Shown here piece after piece: positions 9,049 through 12,351 of a stretch of DNA of 12,351 bases (position 1 is the first letter of the stretch; each line of letters opens with the position of its first letter). Source of the stretch: Owenia fusiformis (Eukaryota > Annelida > Polychaeta > Sabellida > Oweniidae); the NCBI GenBank assembly GCA_903813345.2, contig CAIIXF020000010.1, forward strand, positions 870,001 to 882,351, written 5' to 3'. The position numbers and the translations under genes were made by a program. The notes under the pieces were generated by a model. That model worked only from the letters and a program-made list of their open reading frames with translations, ran no database searches and had not been told where the DNA came from.

Positions 9049-9147
9049 ACAGCGGAACACAAATGGTTCTTCCAGACATTGGCAAAACATTTAAAAGCAT
9101 ATATCAGTTTACAGGCATTATATACATGTATAAGAAACTAAAACATG

Positions 9148-11814
9148 TTATTGGGTCTGGGGTTTATATACACATTTTAAAAGACCCTTTACACATTTAT
9201 CGAACTTAAAAGCTTCTTCTTGTCCCCACAATGTAAAAATGTCCTCACCTAAGGCCCAACATGTTTTAATTTGCACACTGGCTGATAGAAGACCCGACGA
9301 TAGTGCTGGATTACATTTTTCAATAACATTTTTATAAAAAGTATTTCTATCATTACCAAAGAAAGGGCAAACAAAAAGTCTATGTTGGATGGTGTCTTTT
9401 ACATTTTTATCACATAACGTACATATTCCATTTCCCTGTCCCCATTTTTCGTATTCTGTTTTTAAGCCAAAACACCCTGATCTAGCTTTGAACTTTAATT
9501 TTTGCCCATAGAAGTCAAAATCTGTGGTCAGGTAGTTTTTTAAGAAGGGATGGGGATTTAGACATCGATACAGTGAGAGTGAAGACTTTTCATTCAATGC
9601 AGATTTAAAATTATTAAGCCTTTCTTGATCTGATATTTTGATAAGGGCCTGATACCAGTCAATATCATCTCTGTAGATAACATCATCCAGTCCATATTTT
9701 GTTAGGATGGATTTTATGTTTGAAAAGTAAGGGAATGCTTTGCTTTCATCATTAGCACAGAAGCCATCATACATAGAATTAAATATCTTTTTGTGTAATG
9801 ACCCTTCTTTGATATTACATTTTAGATATATAAAGTAATCTATTTGCCTTTTTTCAATGACATCAACAAGAGGTCTCCAGCCTAAATCACCTAAAAGTGC
9901 TTCTCTGGCTGGGCAACACCTAATTTGGAGAATTGATCTCCCAATATTATATTGCATTGATTTCATTTTATCCGTGTTAGTTTTGTTTAACATGAATATA
10001 GGACAGCCATGAAGAATGGCAGGGACAAACATTGAGTTGTACATTTTCTCCCCAAATTTGAGACGCATGACATTACAGTGTTTTGTCAAAGTGGAGACTA
10101 TCATACCTTGAATTCGTTTAGATTTTTCAGCAAGGAAGTCAATGTGGCCAGAGTCTTTTAGAGACCGATCAAAATATATCCCTAGATACTTATAACTTTT
10201 AACCTCAAATAATTCATGGCTGCCTAAGATCCATTTTTTATTTTTGTCAATTCTTTTCCCAATGACCATAACCTTTGATTTTTTAGGGCTAAAATTGAAC
10301 CCCCATTTAATAGAAAAGATGTCAGCAATTTTTAACATTCTGTTCATTGTAGATTCATTTTCGGCAAGTAAAACAACATCATCGGCGAACATAAGAACTG
10401 GGACCTTTTCATTTTCAAAAGGTAACCCTATATCTTCATTGTTGAACATTTCAACAAGGTCGCTCATAACAAGGGAAAACAGAGTCGGGGAGAGGCAGCA
10501 ACCCTGTTTTAGGCTGTAGACAGGGTTGCACTCTTCCCACTCTGTTGAAATTGTTCCAAAAATCACTTTGCTTTTAACTCCCACATATAATTCCCTCAAA
10601 ATGCGCCAGACTTTGCCTTGAATCCCCTTTTCCCATAATCGTAAAAATAAAAGGTCCCTGTTGACCACGTCGAAGGCTTTAGAGATGTCCAAAAAAGATA
10701 AATAGGTCTTAAGGTTGTTGTTTTTCCTCATGCTACAGATACCTTTGAGGGCAAAAATATGGTTTTCTAATCTCAAACCTGATCTAAAGGCGCCTTGCAA
10801 GTCACCCAAAACGTTATTAACTTCGAAAAACTTCAAGATCTTAGATTCCATAATAGAGGTGAAAAGCTTGTAAATGTTAGAGTTTATTGTTATGCCTCTA
10901 TAGTTGTCAAGTATTTCCTTATCTGAATTCTTGTGAATGGGAAATAAAAGACCTTCTTTCCATTCTTTGGGCATTTGTTCTCTGATCTTCACTTGATAAA
11001 ATATTTCAGATATTGATTTAATTATAATAGGCCCCCCTTGCTTCAGAAATTCATTTGGAATTTGATCTGTTCCACATGCTTTACCATTACTTAACCCTTT
11101 GATACATTCGGAAACTTCACCTTCATCAAATGTAACATCAAATAAAGCATTGTCTGAAAATGTAGATGACATATGAAGCTCTCTAAGTTGCTGAGACAAG
11201 TCTGTTTTTACTGAACGATCATTTACATTGTTGAGACCAACATTTTTCCAGTATTTAGCAATTGACTGAGATACTTTCCGAGGGTCAGTTATTATACATT
11301 TTGGGTCATCTGGGTCTTTTATTTGTATTGGGTGTCCTGCTTTTGCATTGAACATTTTTAATGTTTTCCAAAAAGATTTTGAATTAGATTTCTTTGAGGC
11401 ATTCTTTGTGATAGTCTTAATATGGTTTTGAATGTGTACTTGTTTAATCTTATCACGAACTTGCTCTTTTCTTTGAATATATAAATCCCACATTTCTTGC
11501 AGCACATTGGGGTCGCATGTTTTGGCGCGTTTCCAATACCTAAAGAAACGACATGCTTCCCTTCTATTTTTGATTAATTGTTTGATTTCTTCATTCCAGA
11601 ATGATACATAGTTGGGGGAGATTACCTTAGTTCCCACGGACTCATAGGCTGCCTCTTTGACTTTACCCTTCCAAACTGCCCATGCTTCCTCAATATTAGA
11701 GTATAATGAAATATCCCAGGAATTAAATTGTTTTGTTATAAGTTGCTGGAACTTTGTCCAGTCTGTATTTTCTGAGATTTTCCAACTTGGTGTTTTAATT
11801 ACTTCATTTGACAT
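9148..11814 (-). CDS. LINE ORF2-like protein: reverse transcriptase, endonuclease missing
   Basis: This 888-residue reverse transcriptase would copy the element's RNA into the genome by target-primed reverse transcription. Residues 1-240 are the linker between endonuclease and polymerase, rich in W, K and R. The polymerase core follows: NGKACGTDQIPNEFL (243-257), the region-2 block around WKEGLLFPIHK..NYRGITINS (285-312), motif A FLDISKAFD (374-382, with D376), motif B LKQGCCLSPTLFSL (435-448), motif C FADD (476-479, with D478 and D479) and YKYLGIYFD (541-549). Near the C-terminus, C798-x2-C801-x9-H811-x4-C816 forms a zinc-knuckle-like motif common in LINE ORF2 tails. No RNase H signature was seen. 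All catalytic Asp residues are present and there is no internal stop, which suggests a young copy. The Met at 11814 is used because it is the first in frame; 28 further open codons precede it, including a Lys/Ser-rich stretch. The CC in motif B is unusual. Expression is doubtful without the 5' end. Confidence 0.93.
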   Translation of the reverse strand: MSNEVIKTPSWKISENTDWTKFQQLITKQFNSWDISLYSNIEEAWAVWKGKVKEAAYESVGTKVISPNYVSFWNEEIKQLIKNRREACRFFRYWKRAKTCDPNVLQEMWDLYIQRKEQVRDKIKQVHIQNHIKTITKNASKKSNSKSFWKTLKMFNAKAGHPIQIKDPDDPKCIITDPRKVSQSIAKYWKNVGLNNVNDRSVKTDLSQQLRELHMSSTFSDNALFDVTFDEGEVSECIKGLSNGKACGTDQIPNEFLKQGGPIIIKSISEIFYQVKIREQMPKEWKEGLLFPIHKNSDKEILDNYRGITINSNIYKLFTSIMESKILKFFEVNNVLGDLQGAFRSGLRLENHIFALKGICSMRKNNNLKTYLSFLDISKAFDVVNRDLLFLRLWEKGIQGKVWRILRELYVGVKSKVIFGTISTEWEECNPVYSLKQGCCLSPTLFSLVMSDLVEMFNNEDIGLPFENEKVPVLMFADDVVLLAENESTMNRMLKIADIFSIKWGFNFSPKKSKVMVIGKRIDKNKKWILGSHELFEVKSYKYLGIYFDRSLKDSGHIDFLAEKSKRIQGMIVSTLTKHCNVMRLKFGEKMYNSMFVPAILHGCPIFMLNKTNTDKMKSMQYNIGRSILQIRCCPAREALLGDLGWRPLVDVIEKRQIDYFIYLKCNIKEGSLHKKIFNSMYDGFCANDESKAFPYFSNIKSILTKYGLDDVIYRDDIDWYQALIKISDQERLNNFKSALNEKSSLSLYRCLNPHPFLKNYLTTDFDFYGQKLKFKARSGCFGLKTEYEKWGQGNGICTLCDKNVKDTIQHRLFVCPFFGNDRNTFYKNVIEKCNPALSSGLLSASVQIKTCWALGEDIFTLWGQEEAFKFDKCVKGLLKCVYKPQTQ

Positions 11815-11910
11815 TTTATTTTTAGATTTGGATTTAGAATCTGACCCGCAACAAGAGCCTTCAACAACAAGAAGTCTGTTAATAAGGGATGTACATTGTT
11901 AATGTTTGTA

Positions 11911-12059
11911 CAGTATCCATATTTCAGTATATGCATTTAATTATATTGTGCTCTTCAGAATCTGTATTTGATTAAAATGTGGTATCTGCATTATTATGAA
12001 CTTTGGCAGAGTATCTGCATTTTTTTTATTCTATTGAGCTGTGCAATATCTGTATTTAT
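11911..12059. repeat. Degenerate interspersed/tandem repeat, TATCTGCATT core
   Basis: The core (T)ATCTG(C/T)ATT recurs at about 11959, 11983, 12012 and 12048, with weaker forms near 11912 (GTATCCATATTT) and 11926 (GTATATGCATTT). Spacing is roughly 15-35 bases. A longer word, TTTAATTAYATTGTGCT, is repeated at 11936-11952 and 12061-12077, so a larger unit of about 125 bp may have been duplicated and then decayed. Confidence 0.55.
11943..11952. other. Possible target-site duplication, copy at LINE 5' side
   Basis: This is the second copy of ATATTGTGCT (the first is at 8994-9003). If real, it sets the truncated 5' end of the LINE at about 11942. It also overlaps the local repeated word TTTAATTAYATTGTGCT, which weakens the argument. 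Confidence 0.3.
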
Positions 12060-12252
12060 ATTTAATTACATTGTGCTGCCAAAACTTTATTTTGCTTAAA
12101 ATTGTAACAAAAGACACTTCAGACCAAGTGAGTGAACCCAATCAGATCATTGTAACTCTTAATGCATAAAATACTTGAAACTATAAATGTTATCGATTTT
12201 CTTTTCTTAATAAAGTTTCTTGCTTTATCAGAGAATTGTTAATCTGTAGCGT

Positions 12253-12293
12253 GATGTCAGGCATCAGGATCAGATGTCAGGATCAAATGTCAG
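12253..12293. repeat. 13-bp tandem doublet with ATGTCAG core
   Basis: GATCAGATGTCAG (12268-12280) is followed directly by GATCAAATGTCAG (12281-12293), one mismatch apart. A partial relative, GATGTCAG, lies at 12253-12260. This is simple local repetition. Confidence 0.8.
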
Positions 12294-12351
12294 GTGTCAC
12301 AGAATATGGCACTGTGATAATTGATCTTCTCAATGAATTACTTTGTCAAGT

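Larger units (their letters stand above)
9009..11942 (-). mobile_element. 5'-truncated LINE (non-LTR retrotransposon)
   Basis: The element lies on the minus strand, tail to tail with the exchanger gene. From its 5' to 3' end it has a short leader, an uninterrupted 888-residue ORF (11814 to 9148), a 3' UTR of about 140 bases, and an A-rich tail made of AATAAATAAATAAAAAATA-type sequence (complement of 9009-9033). No LTRs are seen, which with the reverse transcriptase type supports a non-LTR element. The AP-type endonuclease normally upstream of the reverse transcriptase is absent: the frame closes at a TAA (11899-11901) only 28 codons before the first Met. The 3' boundary is fairly clear. The 5' boundary at 11942 rests only on a possible target-site duplication; 11901 is the safe minimum. 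The clade was not determined. Confidence 0.85.
11902..12351. other. Right flank, non-coding
   Basis: This is AT-rich sequence with no open frame resembling an endonuclease on the minus strand and no credible gene on the plus strand. It holds a scattered TATCTGCATT-type repeat (about 11911-12059), a second copy of TTTAATTAYATTGTGCT (11936-11952 and 12061-12077), and a 13-bp doublet at 12268-12293. Confidence 0.6.

Noticed and set aside
8902-9209. Overlapping plus-strand frames (79 and 70 codons) at the LINE 3' end
   Set aside because: They run across the A-rich tail, the 3' UTR and the antisense of the LINE; their hydrophobic stretches come from the T-rich complement of the tail.
10244-11902. 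Plus-strand frames of 91 and 81 codons inside the LINE
   Set aside because: They are antisense shadows of the reverse transcriptase frame, which has clear catalytic motifs.
11815-11942. A second minus-strand frame open across the LINE leader, with a PLLTDF stretch vaguely like an endonuclease C-terminus
   Set aside because: It is too short and lacks the SDH-type catalytic motif and any upstream endonuclease sequence, so a frameshifted endonuclease remnant cannot be supported.
1-12351. A novel multi-gene system
   Set aside because: Only two coding entities are supported, a conserved exchanger and an unrelated LINE, with no operon-like or functional link between them.

Overview
This window reads as nuclear DNA from an animal, most likely a marine invertebrate. 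The evidence is a multi-exon gene with GT-AG introns and animal-type protein sequence, AT-rich introns and flanks full of low-complexity repeats, and a long non-LTR retrotransposon. The phylum cannot be fixed from the sequence alone; echinoderm, hemichordate, amphioxus and lophotrochozoan are all possible. There is no bacterial gene organisation here.

Left two thirds, plus strand (1-7455): the last four coding exons of a K+-dependent Na+/Ca2+ exchanger (NCKX, SLC24 family, closest in style to SLC24A1/A2). The exons are 1-115 (its start lies outside the window), 1817-1936, 2595-2731 and 7206-7455, the last ending in a TAG stop. All splice sites are GT-AG and all phases join. They encode about 206 C-terminal residues, which include the second ion-binding alpha repeat and the last membrane segments. 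Intron 3 (4474 bp) carries a recent tandem duplication of about 376 bp (5566-5941 and 5954-6328) and a hairpin-forming inverted repeat (4851-4948).

Middle (7456-9008): the 3' UTR and/or downstream flank of the exchanger. It has no credible gene, but it contains a decayed minisatellite of roughly 20-bp units (about 7588-7850) and a clean 29-bp tandem doublet (8362-8419).

Right third, minus strand (about 9009 to at least 11901): a LINE-type retrotransposon inserted tail to tail with the exchanger gene. Its 888-residue ORF has no stop and carries a complete reverse transcriptase core and a C-terminal zinc-knuckle-like motif. The endonuclease that normally precedes the reverse transcriptase is missing, so the copy looks 5'-truncated. 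Its 3' end has a short UTR and an A-rich tail, and a 10-bp direct repeat lies just outside the tail and beyond the 5' side as a possible target-site duplication. The remaining right flank (11902-12351) holds only degenerate short repeats.

The exchanger and the LINE are not functionally linked. I found no convincing undescribed system. The items most worth following up are the intron duplication, the minisatellite next to the exchanger stop codon, and the LINE that is intact in its reading frame but lacks an endonuclease.
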